Source of the DNA: Lysobacterales bacterium 15-68-25
GTDB taxonomy: Bacteria; Pseudomonadota; Gammaproteobacteria; Xanthomonadales; Rhodanobacteraceae
Assembly: GCA_002279065.1 (NCBI GenBank)
Contig: NCKB01000004.1
Span: 1 to 64,000 of the forward strand
DNA: 64,000 bases
Reading direction: 5' to 3'
Of this stretch, positions 1 to 8,243 are shown one piece after another. The notes under the pieces are model-generated. The model had not been told where the DNA came from and searched no databases. It saw only the letters and a program-made list of their open reading frames with translations. Each line of letters opens with the position of its first letter. Positions within the stretch are counted from its first letter, which is position 1. The position numbers were made by a program, and so were the translations under genes.

Positions 1-75
1 CCCCATCGCGCACTCGGCGGGCTCTCGCCCGTCGCCTACGCCATGGCATCATCAACCACCTCTACTTCCGGCTGA
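1..75 (+). CDS. IS3-type transposase OrfB, C-terminal fragment (partial)
   Basis: Frame 1 reads PHRALGGLSPVAYA followed by ten more residues and a TGA at 73-75. The pattern R-P-H-x-A-L-G-G-L-S-P-x-x-Y is the hallmark C-terminal end of IS3-family (DDE, rve-domain) transposases. Only the last 24 residues are inside the window. The catalytic domain lies to the left. The stop falls about 23 bases before the proposed IS end, the usual spacing between OrfB and the right inverted repeat. Confidence 0.55.
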   Translation, partial: PHRALGGLSPVAYAMASSTTSTSG

Positions 76-98
76 CTCGGAAAAACGAGGACGCTTCA
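1..98 (+). mobile_element. Right end of an IS3-family-like insertion sequence (partial)
   Basis: The first 75 bases encode the end of a transposase (see next entry). The segment up to base 98 reads on the minus strand from base 98 as TGAAGCGTCCTCG, which resembles the TGA-starting terminal inverted repeats of IS3-family elements. The homology of the flanking ParB-like gene begins at once at base 99, so base 98 is the likely junction. The left end lies outside the window, so neither the inverted-repeat pair nor a target duplication can be checked. The family name is inferred from the C-terminal protein motif and the terminus only. Confidence 0.55.
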
Positions 99-377
99 AT
101 GGAAGCCGTCGCGCAGTCGGTAGTTGCCCTCGGGGCTGCCGGGCACCCGGTCAACTTCCACGGGTGGCAGGGGCGCACCCGCCGCGGCGGCGCGAAAGAT
201 TGCGGCGGCGCGCTCGTGTGAGAGGAGAGTGCGCTGTGTGGGTGGCGCTACCGCAGCCAGTGGAACGACAAGCGCGGACGGATCAGAGCAGGCGTATGCC
301 AATGTGGTTGGCGAAAAGCCTAGTACGCCTGCAGCCGCGGCTGCCGTATCAAGGGAATCGGCCAAGGACATTGGCAC
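99..377 (-). pseudogene. ParB-like nuclease-domain protein, truncated by the IS end
   Basis: The frame starts with GTG at 377 and codes for about 93 residues. Its last readable part contains VEVDRVPGSPEGNYRLRDGFH, which resembles the start of a ParB/Srx-like fold, where the motif normally continues as DGFHR plus a further domain half. Here the frame stops immediately after DGFH with a TGA supplied by the terminal bases of the flanking IS. The N-terminal half (residues 1-60) is Ala-rich and not diagnostic. The start lies 7 bases after a GTTAGAG site, like the neighbouring cassette-type genes. I infer a gene broken by IS insertion. A ParB-related role is only a fold-level guess. Confidence 0.45.
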
Positions 378-384
378 CCATGGC

Positions 385-414
385 CTCTAACGTTTGACAT
401 GAACGGGGTCAGGC
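385..414 (-). repeat. attC-like recombination site between two small genes
   Basis: On the minus strand this 30-base stretch begins GCCTGAC (414 to 408) and ends GTTAGAG (391 to 385). These resemble the RYYYAAC and GTTRRRY simple sites of integron attC. Between them CGTT and AACG can pair. It sits 4 bases after the stop of the 188-residue gene and 7 bases before the start of the ParB-like gene, exactly where an attC site lies between cassettes. It is shorter than classical attC sites (57 bases or more) and each core has one mismatch, so the call is tentative. Confidence 0.35.
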
Positions 415-418
415 GTAC

Positions 419-985
419 TCATTCGTGTACGCCTAAGGATTTGCGAATGACTGCCATAAGGGCGTAGTAGTGCTTACGGACCTCGGACTTTCCGACTACC
501 TTCTCTTCAGAGAATTTGCCTGACCAGGCGGAGTTCCATGTGTACGTGCAATGGCTGGTCCGATCACCATCGGGACCGTTGACGTTTGACCGAATCTTCG
601 CGTCGAGCCCTGCACCGGTGAACGTCTCAAACAACACGTGGATGTAGGTCTGGTATGCCTCGTACACCTCATCGTCAAACAAGTGACGATAGATGTTGAA
701 GGATTTGTCGAGCTCGCGCTTTGCCTTGACTACGTCTTCAGGGGAGACCTCCTTCCAGTCGCCGACCCACGTATAGAAGCAAAGCAACTTGTTGAGCAAA
801 GGTGCGACAGAGTCATAGACGGCCAACCTCTTCTCGATGAGTTTCTGATTGGACCATTGCACAAGTTCGAGTCGCTTTAAGCGACGGCTGATGAACCACC
901 CCAGCGCAGCAACCGAGAGCGGCGTGAGAACGCCTGCGAACAGCTTGACGATCTCCAGCGTGTTCCATGGATCCTGTGGTGGCAT
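419..985 (-). CDS. Hypothetical protein with one N-terminal membrane segment
   Basis: This 188-residue protein is not recognised. Residues about 12-29 (VKLFAGVLTPLSVAALGW) form a single hydrophobic segment, followed by a basic stretch (RRLKR), so the protein is probably anchored with its soluble part in the cytoplasm. The rest is mixed alpha-helical with many Tyr, Trp and charged residues and no Cys-based motif. The start ATG at 985 lies 7 bases behind a GTTAGGT site (999 to 993, minus strand), and its stop lies 4 bases before an attC-like dyad, so it looks like a gene cassette. GC content is visibly lower than in the rest of the window, which supports recent acquisition. Confidence 0.6.
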   Translation of the reverse strand: MPPQDPWNTLEIVKLFAGVLTPLSVAALGWFISRRLKRLELVQWSNQKLIEKRLAVYDSVAPLLNKLLCFYTWVGDWKEVSPEDVVKAKRELDKSFNIYRHLFDDEVYEAYQTYIHVLFETFTGAGLDAKIRSNVNGPDGDRTSHCTYTWNSAWSGKFSEEKVVGKSEVRKHYYALMAVIRKSLGVHE

Positions 986-992
986 CTCAGTT

Positions 993-1250
993 ACCTAACT
1001 ATTGAATATACGGACCTGCTTGTCCGGTTACACATCCGGGTGGCGCAACGAAATTCCTGTGCGACTCATTGTTCTTTCTGGAGCTTATTTCTGCCGCGTC
1101 CGGCTAACAACCGGACGCATAACCGGGCAGAGAGGCCCGGTCTTGGAATGGCGGTTTTGGGTCGGAAGCGGACTTATGATCGCCGTTATGACATCCAGCC
1201 AGCCAGCAAACAAGTTCGGTGCTGCCCTTGAACGCTAGCGTTCGTTAGGC
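993..1250. repeat. Cassette-boundary region with GTTRRRY-type sites and hairpins
   Basis: The region separates two divergent small genes. It starts with ACCTAAC (993-999), which on the minus strand is GTTAGGT just before the 188-residue gene, and ends with GTTAGGC (1244-1250), three bases before the ATG of the 195-residue gene. Inside are a perfect 8-bp hairpin GCGTCCGG/CCGGACGC (1096-1103 and 1111-1118) whose loop holds CTAAC, a 7-bp stem ACCGGGC/GCCCGGT (1122-1141), and a 14-bp perfect palindrome GAACGCTAGCGTTC (1230-1243) abutting GTTAGGC. No credible gene was found. This could be one long attC-like site or two fused cassette ends. Confidence 0.4.
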
Positions 1251-1253
1251 GCG

Positions 1254-1841
1254 ATGATCGAAGAGACATGGTGCTCCTTGAAGGATAGCGACGAACCGAC
1301 GGTCAGCGTTCCCGCTGGTCTATGCGGCATCTCTCTGGACCATGGCCGAGCGATCCGGCTTCTGCTCTCGGTGGCTCCTCCGTCTGCGGTAGCACTTCTG
1401 CGCCCTCAGTACGAAAGCTTCGTGCGAGCAGTTTGGGCCCGACATGCCGCACGCCCAAGAGACCTCGACCGACTACTGGCACCTCTTACACTTGAAAGCC
1501 AGCAGGCAGCGAAGAGGCTGCCTGGCGTACCTGACATGTTGGCAGCGATCAACAAGACCGGTCCGAGGGGTGCTGGAGCGCTCCTAGCTAGAGCGAGAGA
1601 ACGCCTCTGGGACGGTCTGAACTCCTTCATCCATGGAGGTATTCATCCGGTCCGGCGCGGGCAAGAAGGCTACCCGCTACCGCTGCTGACCGATGTGCTC
1701 AAGAATGCTAACGCGTTGTCGGTTATGACTTTGCTGGTCTTGGCGGAGTTAACTGATGACCCGGCTATCGTCGAAATTCTGCATGCCATGCATGGGGAAT
1801 TCCAAGACATCCTGCCGCCACTTGAGCCGTTCGTGAGCTAA
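1254..1841 (+). CDS. Hypothetical protein, cassette-type (DUF6988-like)
   Basis: This 195-residue soluble protein has no catalytic motif that I recognise. Residues about 56-70 (LRPQYESFVRAVWAR) and 126-134 (NSFIHGGIH) resemble a widespread uncharacterised family (I recall DUF6988), which is helical and often found in accessory DNA; this link is from memory only. The ATG follows GTTAGGC by three bases with no convincing ribosome-binding site, as is usual for integron cassettes, and its TAA stop lies inside AGCTAAC, the first core of an attC-like site. Confidence 0.6.
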   Translation: MIEETWCSLKDSDEPTVSVPAGLCGISLDHGRAIRLLLSVAPPSAVALLRPQYESFVRAVWARHAARPRDLDRLLAPLTLESQQAAKRLPGVPDMLAAINKTGPRGAGALLARARERLWDGLNSFIHGGIHPVRRGQEGYPLPLLTDVLKNANALSVMTLLVLAELTDDPAIVEILHAMHGEFQDILPPLEPFVS

Positions 1842-1870
1842 CGTCCGCGGCCAGAAGCGAACGGTCAGCC
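1836..1870 (+). repeat. attC-like dyad overlapping the stop of the cassette gene
   Basis: The sequence starts AGCTAAC (1836-1842, containing the TAA stop) and ends GTCAGCC (1864-1870). Between them CGTCCGC (1842-1848) pairs with GCGAACG (1857-1863) at six of seven positions around a short loop. The layout copies the R-L-loop-L-R order of an attC site, and it resembles the 385-414 site in having a TAACGT start and a GAACGG...TCAG end. It is short and its second core is degenerate (GTC instead of GTT), so it may be an inactive remnant. Confidence 0.35.
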
Positions 1871-1997
1871 ATACCTATACCTATGGGTGATGCAGCAGCG
1901 GTATCCGGCCCGCCACCCCACATCGCGCCACCTCATCACCCGGCGATCGCGCCGCGACGGCGCCGACCGCTGAATGGTCGTGACGAGGTCCCGCTTC

Positions 1998-3224
1998 TTA
2001 CTGCTTGCCGGCGAACAGCTTCAGGTCCACCGCAGCGGCCATCGCCCGGTAGCCTTCGCTGCTGGGGTGCAGATGGTCGCCGCTGTCGTAGACGGGAAGC
2101 ATCTTCTGTGGCGCCGCCGGGTCGCGGACCGCCTTGTCGAAATCCACCACGCCGTCGAAGGCGCCGGAATGGCGGATCCATGCGTTCACCTGCTCGCGCG
2201 TCTTTTCGCCCGCGGCGCTGTGGTAGGGCCAGCCATTGCCGCCGTACGGCGTCAGGGTGGCGCCGTAGATCTTCACGTGCCGGGCATGCGCCCGCGCGAT
2301 CAGCTGCTTCATGCCGTCGATCAGCTGCTGCGCGTCGATCTTGTCCTTGGTGTCCCAGGCGTAGCCCGAGCCGCCGATGTCGTTGATGCCCTCGAGCAGG
2401 ATCACCCAGCGCACGCCGGGCTGGTCCAGCGCATCGCGGTCGAAGCGGGCCAGTCCGCTGGGTCCGTAGCCGTCGTGCAGCACGCGGTTGCCGCCGATGC
2501 CGGCATCCGCCACGGCGATGGATGACAGCTGCGGGTCGGCCTGCAGGCGCGCGGCCAGGTAGTCTGGCCAGCGCTGGTTGGCGTCCTGCTTGGAACCCAC
2601 ACCGTCGGTAATGGAATCGCCGAAGGCGACGAGCGTGTGACGCGGGGCCGCACCGGCCACCTCCACGTCGGTGAGGTAGAAGCGGCTGCCGCTGATTTCC
2701 TCGCGCGGAAAATGCACGGCTCCGGTGGCATCGCCCTGTTCGGTGATGTACGCGGTAGCCATCCCGGCGCTGTGGACAGTGGCCGGATGGTAGTGCGTGT
2801 CGGCCGTAGCGTAGATGCTCACCGCCAGCTGCTGCAGCGGCTTCACCGTCATCTTCAGTGGATCGCTGAGCACGCTCTCGCCCTTCGCGATGGTGACGGT
2901 GGGTTTGCCGTCGAACAGCAGCACATGGTCACTGCCGGGTACCGTATCCGCCCCGCCGGCACTCAGCGCCACGTGCACCGGGCCCAGCGTGACCGGCACG
3001 CTGCCGAGCAGGTTGGAAAGGCGCGCGCGCAGCGCAGAGCCGCCGATGCTGGTGCGCACGACCTGGCGCACCGTCTGCGCGTCCAGCACCGGGCCGACCG
3101 TGTCCGGCGGTGCCGACCACCCATCCGCCCACGCCCGTTGCGCACTGCCGTCGGCCGCCATGGCGCCGCTCGCCAGCGCGCCGACGGCTCCGGCGAATAC
3201 CCATTTCACTAACTGATGCTGCAT
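1998..3224 (-). CDS. Secreted SGNH/GDSL esterase of the xyloglucan locus
   Basis: This 408-residue exported hydrolase has a signal peptide (residues 1-23, ending ASGAMA). The SGNH blocks are visible: GDSITDG with the nucleophile Ser near residue 203, the block-II Gly in GIGGNR, the Asn of GIND, and the C-terminal DHLHP with Asp and His near 383-386. The N-terminal 180 residues form a beta-rich accessory part. It is the last gene of the glycosidase operon, 47 bases after the GH31 gene. Xyloglucan carries O-acetyl groups, so removal of acetyl from galactosyl residues is a reasonable inference but is not proven by sequence. The ATG at 3224 has AGGAGG six bases upstream and directly precedes the signal peptide. 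An upstream ATG overlapping the GH31 stop would add a poor N-terminus. Confidence 0.8.
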   Translation of the reverse strand: MQHQLVKWVFAGAVGALASGAMAADGSAQRAWADGWSAPPDTVGPVLDAQTVRQVVRTSIGGSALRARLSNLLGSVPVTLGPVHVALSAGGADTVPGSDHVLLFDGKPTVTIAKGESVLSDPLKMTVKPLQQLAVSIYATADTHYHPATVHSAGMATAYITEQGDATGAVHFPREEISGSRFYLTDVEVAGAAPRHTLVAFGDSITDGVGSKQDANQRWPDYLAARLQADPQLSSIAVADAGIGGNRVLHDGYGPSGLARFDRDALDQPGVRWVILLEGINDIGGSGYAWDTKDKIDAQQLIDGMKQLIARAHARHVKIYGATLTPYGGNGWPYHSAAGEKTREQVNAWIRHSGAFDGVVDFDKAVRDPAAPQKMLPVYDSGDHLHPSSEGYRAMAAAVDLKLFAGKQ

Positions 3225-3271
3225 TCCGTTCCTCCTGCGTGGTTCCTGCCGATTCATCGGCGTGTCGAGGA

Positions 3272-5710
3272 TCATTTCCCTGGTTTGCTCATCACCTTGA
3301 CCAGCCCGGCCACCTTCCGGTCGAACGCGGCATCGCCACCGGTGGCACTGAGGACGCCCGATGCGTTGTTCCAATGCAGCCGGGTGGTCGTCCCCTTGCC
3401 CGTTTCGTAGTCGTACGAGGTGCCATCGTCGTTGTAGAGGGCGAAGTCGCCGTCGCGGCCCGGATAGACACGGATCTCGGCGATGGCCTGCTTCGATGCC
3501 GTCGACTGGATGTCCGAACCCAGCGGCACGATCGAGCCGGCACGAACGAAGACGGGAATCTGGTCGATCGGCGCCGCCACCTTGACCCAGCGTCCGCCGG
3601 CCAGCTTTTCGTTGGTCCAGAAGTTGTACCAGTCGCTGCCGGCGGGCAAATAGACGTCCTTTTCCGTCTGGCCCTGCGTGGTGACCGGCGCCACCAGGAA
3701 GGCCGGGCCGAACATGTATTGCGTGCCCAGGTCGGCGACGTTGGGGTCGTTGGGGAAATCCATCCACAGCGGCCGCATGAACGGCGCACCGGTGTCGTAG
3801 GTCTTCTTCGCCTGGCTGTAGATGTAGGGGATCAGGCGGTAACGGAGCTTGTCGTAGCTCGCCATGATCGCCTCGGCCTGATGGCCGAAGGCCCAGATTT
3901 CCGTGTGCTTGCGCATGCCGTGCAGGCGCAGGGTCGGCAGGAAGGTGCCGTATTCGAACCAGCGCGTGAGCAGTTCCGGGTAATCGTTGTTCTGCCCCAC
4001 CGTGTCGCGCGCATCGGAAGGATCGAGCAGCGGCGCCTTGGTGGCGCTGGTCGTCTGCGGCAACCACTGCCAGCCGCCGATGTCGTTGCCCCAGTAGGCG
4101 ATGCCCGAGGCGGTCATGTTCAGACCGGTGGGGATCTGGCGCTGCAGGGCCTCCCAGGAGGGGTCGATATCCGAAGACCAGAACAGCGCACCGGTCCGCT
4201 GCGACCCGAGGTAGGCCGCACGGGCGAGGATCAGCACGCGCTTGTCAGGCTTCCATGCGCGCATGCCCTTCGCGACGCCTTCGACGTGCAGCAGCGGGTA
4301 GACGTTGTGGTAGCGGTCACCGGAGCCGATCGAGAAGAAGAAGCCGTCCGGCACGAGGTCCGGTTCGGTCTCGTCCAGCCACGGATAGTCGAAGCCGTGC
4401 GACAGGATGTTGTCGCGCACGTGGTCCCAGTACCAGGTGCGCGCCGCCGGGTTGGTCGAGTCGATCAGGGCGCCGGCGCGATCCGTACGGAACGGCAGTC
4501 CGTCGACCGTCTTGCCGTTCCTGTCCTTGAGGAAATAGCCCTTGGCGTCGAGTTCCTTGAAGTAGCGTCCGGCGCGTTCGAAGCGCGGCCAGACCGAAAT
4601 GATCGACCTCATGCCCATGGCATGCAGTTGCCGGTTCATGCCGTCCGGGTCGGGGAATTCCGCCGGGTTGATGTCCAGCTGGCCCATGTGCGTCCAGTAG
4701 AACCAGTCGATCACCATCACGTCGAGCGGGTAGCGCTTCTCGCGGTAGGTGCGGGCCACGCGCAGCACTTCGGCCTGGCTGTCGTAGCGCGCCTTGGACT
4801 GGATCAGGCCGAACGCTGCCTTCGGCGGGATCGGCGTCTTGCCGGTCACCCGCGCGTAGGCCGAATAGATCGCTTCCGGCGTGTTGCCGACGATCACGAA
4901 GAAGCTGACACGCTCGCCGACCTTCGACTCGAAGCGGGTGCGGCCGTTGATGCCGGCGACGAAGTGCGTATCCGAGGGGTTGTCCCAGATGATGCCGTAG
5001 CCCTTCGAGGACACCATGAAGGGCACGCAGACCGTCTCGCCGCTCGGTGCGTCGTACCACTGCTTGCAATCGATGACGCGGCCGCGCAGGTCGAGCGGGC
5101 CGAGGCTGCCCTGGTTCTGGCCCATGCCGTAGTAGTGCTCGTCGGCCGGTGCCGCGAACGTGGCGCCCACCTGGTAGGTGGCTTCGCCAGACACCTCGTG
5201 CAGCGACATGTTCCAGTCGGTCATGTCGACGATCGTTTCGCCCCTGGCGTTTTTCACCTGCAGGCGGATCGGCGCCAGGTCCGGCGCGAAATAGCGGTCG
5301 GTGATCCCCGGCACGTGCGGCGGTGGCGGCGCGTTCACATGCAGGGTCAACTCCGGGGACGCGAAGGTGTCGCCGCTCGCGTCGTGGGTCTGGCGGAACG
5401 CCGAGTTGTCGGCGTGGGCGGTGATGATCCCGTAGCCGGCCGGTTTCAGTACCTGGGCCTTGTCGGCGGCCATCGTGACGTGGACGACGTTCGGCCCATA
5501 CGCCTCGACACTGACCCATGCACCCTGCCGGTCGAGCGTGGCCATCGGCGTGGCATCGGCGGCGGCCACCGCCGTGGCGCAGGACAGCAGCAGGCCGAGC
5601 CAGGCGATCCGGGAAGCGCGCACCACATGCCCCCGGCGCCGGACGAATGGCGTGGCTTCGGACGCGCCATCGGGATCCGGCGGTGGCGGACGCAGTCGCA
5701 TGCGGCTCAT
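3272..5710 (-). CDS. GH31 alpha-xylosidase (xyloglucan locus)
   Basis: This 812-residue glycoside hydrolase family 31 protein probably releases alpha-1,6-xylose from the non-reducing end of xyloglucan oligosaccharides in the periplasm. The TIM-barrel signature WLDETEP carries the nucleophile Asp near residue 446, and the acid/base Asp lies in FWSSDID near 513. The N-terminal galactose-mutarotase-like beta domain covers about 60-260, and the C-terminal beta domains start near 700. WLDETEP resembles the W-x-D-x-TEP of alpha-xylosidases more than the alpha-glucosidase form. The N-terminus is long and Pro/Arg-rich before a hydrophobic signal segment (about 35-50, ending AVAAA). The ATG overlaps the stop of the GH3 gene (ATGA), which supports translational coupling and this start. 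Confidence 0.85.
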   Translation of the reverse strand: MSRMRLRPPPPDPDGASEATPFVRRRGHVVRASRIAWLGLLLSCATAVAAADATPMATLDRQGAWVSVEAYGPNVVHVTMAADKAQVLKPAGYGIITAHADNSAFRQTHDASGDTFASPELTLHVNAPPPPHVPGITDRYFAPDLAPIRLQVKNARGETIVDMTDWNMSLHEVSGEATYQVGATFAAPADEHYYGMGQNQGSLGPLDLRGRVIDCKQWYDAPSGETVCVPFMVSSKGYGIIWDNPSDTHFVAGINGRTRFESKVGERVSFFVIVGNTPEAIYSAYARVTGKTPIPPKAAFGLIQSKARYDSQAEVLRVARTYREKRYPLDVMVIDWFYWTHMGQLDINPAEFPDPDGMNRQLHAMGMRSIISVWPRFERAGRYFKELDAKGYFLKDRNGKTVDGLPFRTDRAGALIDSTNPAARTWYWDHVRDNILSHGFDYPWLDETEPDLVPDGFFFSIGSGDRYHNVYPLLHVEGVAKGMRAWKPDKRVLILARAAYLGSQRTGALFWSSDIDPSWEALQRQIPTGLNMTASGIAYWGNDIGGWQWLPQTTSATKAPLLDPSDARDTVGQNNDYPELLTRWFEYGTFLPTLRLHGMRKHTEIWAFGHQAEAIMASYDKLRYRLIPYIYSQAKKTYDTGAPFMRPLWMDFPNDPNVADLGTQYMFGPAFLVAPVTTQGQTEKDVYLPAGSDWYNFWTNEKLAGGRWVKVAAPIDQIPVFVRAGSIVPLGSDIQSTASKQAIAEIRVYPGRDGDFALYNDDGTSYDYETGKGTTTRLHWNNASGVLSATGGDAAFDRKVAGLVKVMSKPGK

Positions 5711-8232
5711 CGTGCTTTCTCCAGGGTCAGGTCGGCGGCCAGCGGCGTGTGGTTGGACGCATCGCCCACGCGGATCACGAAGCGGCCCGGGTCGACGGTC
5801 CAGTCGTTGTGGTCGGGGTTGTAGTAGGCGAACGCGCGCCGGTCGAGCGTAAGGGTGACGCGACGGCTCTGTCCCGGAGCCAGGTTCACCTTCTGGAATG
5901 CCTTGAGCTCGCGCTCCGGCCGCTCGACCGTGGCCGACGGGTCGCTCACGTAGACCTGCGCCACCTCCGCACCGGCGCGCGAACCGGTATTGCGCACCTC
6001 GAACGACACCTGCACGGTATCGCCGTCGTGGGCGTGGGCCGGCGTCACCTTGAGCCCGGAGAACGCGAAGCTCGTGTACGACAGGCCGTAGCCGAACGGG
6101 AACAGCGGCTGCGGCTTGTCGGGGTGACTGGTGTACCAGCGGTAGCCGACGAACAGGCCCTCGCCGTAATGCACGGTGGGATGGGTGCCCGGCGGATGCG
6201 CCGGCGCGTCGTAGTAGTCGTGGGTGGGGTTGTCCTGCCAGCGGCGCTCGAAGCTGATCGGCAGCTTGCCTTCCGGCGAACGCGCGCCGAACAGCACCTC
6301 GGCCACCGCGCGGCCGCCCTGCTGCCCCGGATACCAGTTCTGCAGCAGCGCCGGCACCTGGTCCAGCCAGTTGGCCGTGGCATAGCCACCACCCGAGGTC
6401 ACCGTCACGACCGTCTTCGGGTTCGCCTTGGCCACCGCCTCGATCAGCGCCTCCTGGCCCCAAGGCAGCGCGAACGTGCGGTCGTAGGCCTCGCTCTCCG
6501 AGGTCGGGTCGAAGCCGACCGCCACCACCGCGGCATCGGCCATCGACGCCATCTTCAGCGCCGCCGGCGAGATCAACTCGTCGACCGGCACCACGCCCAG
6601 GCCCATCCGGCTGTAGTCCACGTCGGGCAGGTAGTCCAGCCGCACCGACACCGCCTGCCCTGCCTTGAGGTCCAGCGCGGCGTCCAGCGGCGCTTGGCCC
6701 TCTCGCTTGGGCTGCGCGATCACCGGCTTGCCGTCCACGTACAAGGTGTAGCTATCCGCGCTGGCCGCCGCGGTGAGGAACAGGTAACGCCCCGCGTGCG
6801 GCGCCACGTAGCGACCGCTCCAGCGGATGCTGCGCCGCTGCACCGCCGGCGTGGTCCACAGTTCCGGCTTCCACTGGTCGACGTGGGCATCCACGGCGGT
6901 GGCTGCCGGGGTGCCGTGGAAGTCGGAATTGTCGAAGGTCTCGCGCTGCAGGCCGGGCTTGCCGCCAGCCGTGACAAAGCCGTCGCGCTTGAACACCGTG
7001 TCCGGTGACGGCAGGCCGCGGTCGTACAGCACGCGCACGTGCGGACCGACATGGTCGACGATGCCGGCGAGGATGCTCTCGCTGCGGAACGTGTCGATGT
7101 GCGAGCTGCCGCCCGCGGTGGCGTAGCCCGGGTAGGCATCCGGGCCGATCACCGCGATCGTCCTGATCGCGCCGGCATCGAGCGGCAGGACATGTCGATC
7201 GTTCTTGAGCAGCACCAGCGACTCGCGCGCCGAGTCCAGCGCCACCTGGTCGTTGGCGGCGCTGAAGCGCGGCTGCGCCAGGTCGAGCTGGGGCCGGTCG
7301 AGGAACCCAAAGCGCACGGCCGTGCGCAGGATGCGCCGCACCTTGTCGTCGAGCTCGGCCCGGGACAGGGTGCCGTCATGCAGGCCGGCCATCACCAGCG
7401 CGGGCTGCATCTTGTCGGCGGCGGGCATCTCCAGGTCCAGGCCGGCCTTGAAGGCCTTGATGCCGTCGTCCACCGCACCCCAGTCGGACATGAACAGGCC
7501 GTCGAAGCCCCAGTCGTGCTTGAGGATGCCGCTGACCAGGCGCTTGTTCTCGGCGGTGTATTCGCCGTCGAGCTGGTTGTAGCTGCTCATCACCGCGCCG
7601 ACGTGGCCCTGCTTCACCGCCATCTCGAAGGCGCGCAGGTAGATCTCGTGCAGCGGCCGGGGATCGATGACGGAGTTGATCTGGCGGCGGTCGTATTCGG
7701 AGTTGTTGGCGACGAAGTGCTTGATCGTGGCCACCACGCCCTGGCTCTGGACGCCGTCGATCAGGCCGACGGCGGTGCTGCCGGCGAGGTACGGATCCTC
7801 GCCGTAATACTCCATGCTGCGGCCGTTCAGGGGCGAGCGGTAGATGTTCACGCCCGGCCCGAGCAGGAAGCTGATGCCGCGGGCGCGCGCATCGCGTCCC
7901 ATGGCCTCACCGACGCGCCTGGCCAGCGCCGGGTCCCAGCTCGCCGCCAGCGCGATGCCGCCGGCATAGGCATTGGAGGGGCCACCCACGCGTACCCCGT
8001 AGGGGCCGTCGGACATGCCCAGTGCTGGCAGGCCGATCGAGGGCACGGCACGGATGTCGAAGCCGTCGGAGCCGCCGATCAGCGCCACCTCCTGCTCCAG
8101 CGTGAGCTTGTGCATCAGGCTGTCGACCCGGTGCTCGACGGCGGGCGAGTCGGGCTGCGGCCCGGCGGCCAGCGCCGGCAGGGTCAGACCGGTGAGCAGC
8201 AAACTCACGGAAAGCGTTTTCCAACGGATCAT
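5707..8232 (-). CDS. GH3 beta-glucosidase with PA14 insertion
   Basis: This 841-residue exported protein has a signal peptide (residues 1-23, ending LPALA). The family-3 catalytic barrel shows SDGPYGVR in the substrate pocket and the nucleophile Asp in LFMSDWGA near residue 250. The alpha/beta sandwich domain is interrupted at about 405-520 by a PA14-like beta domain, which in other GH3 enzymes caps the active site and sets chain-length preference. A fibronectin-III-like domain (about 735-830, with VRNTGSRAGAEV) ends the protein. Its place between GH35 and GH31 suggests that it removes glucose from de-branched xyloglucan oligosaccharides. It starts 11 bases after the GH35 gene with AAGGA upstream. 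Confidence 0.88.
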   Translation of the reverse strand: MIRWKTLSVSLLLTGLTLPALAAGPQPDSPAVEHRVDSLMHKLTLEQEVALIGGSDGFDIRAVPSIGLPALGMSDGPYGVRVGGPSNAYAGGIALAASWDPALARRVGEAMGRDARARGISFLLGPGVNIYRSPLNGRSMEYYGEDPYLAGSTAVGLIDGVQSQGVVATIKHFVANNSEYDRRQINSVIDPRPLHEIYLRAFEMAVKQGHVGAVMSSYNQLDGEYTAENKRLVSGILKHDWGFDGLFMSDWGAVDDGIKAFKAGLDLEMPAADKMQPALVMAGLHDGTLSRAELDDKVRRILRTAVRFGFLDRPQLDLAQPRFSAANDQVALDSARESLVLLKNDRHVLPLDAGAIRTIAVIGPDAYPGYATAGGSSHIDTFRSESILAGIVDHVGPHVRVLYDRGLPSPDTVFKRDGFVTAGGKPGLQRETFDNSDFHGTPAATAVDAHVDQWKPELWTTPAVQRRSIRWSGRYVAPHAGRYLFLTAAASADSYTLYVDGKPVIAQPKREGQAPLDAALDLKAGQAVSVRLDYLPDVDYSRMGLGVVPVDELISPAALKMASMADAAVVAVGFDPTSESEAYDRTFALPWGQEALIEAVAKANPKTVVTVTSGGGYATANWLDQVPALLQNWYPGQQGGRAVAEVLFGARSPEGKLPISFERRWQDNPTHDYYDAPAHPPGTHPTVHYGEGLFVGYRWYTSHPDKPQPLFPFGYGLSYTSFAFSGLKVTPAHAHDGDTVQVSFEVRNTGSRAGAEVAQVYVSDPSATVERPERELKAFQKVNLAPGQSRRVTLTLDRRAFAYYNPDHNDWTVDPGRFVIRVGDASNHTPLAADLTLEKAR

Positions 8233-8243
8233 GCGGACATCCT

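Noticed and set aside
3110-5824. Very long open frame on the plus strand opposite the GH31 gene
   Set aside because: It is rich in Arg, His, Gly and Val with no domain, and it mirrors GC-rich third positions of the clear GH31 gene.
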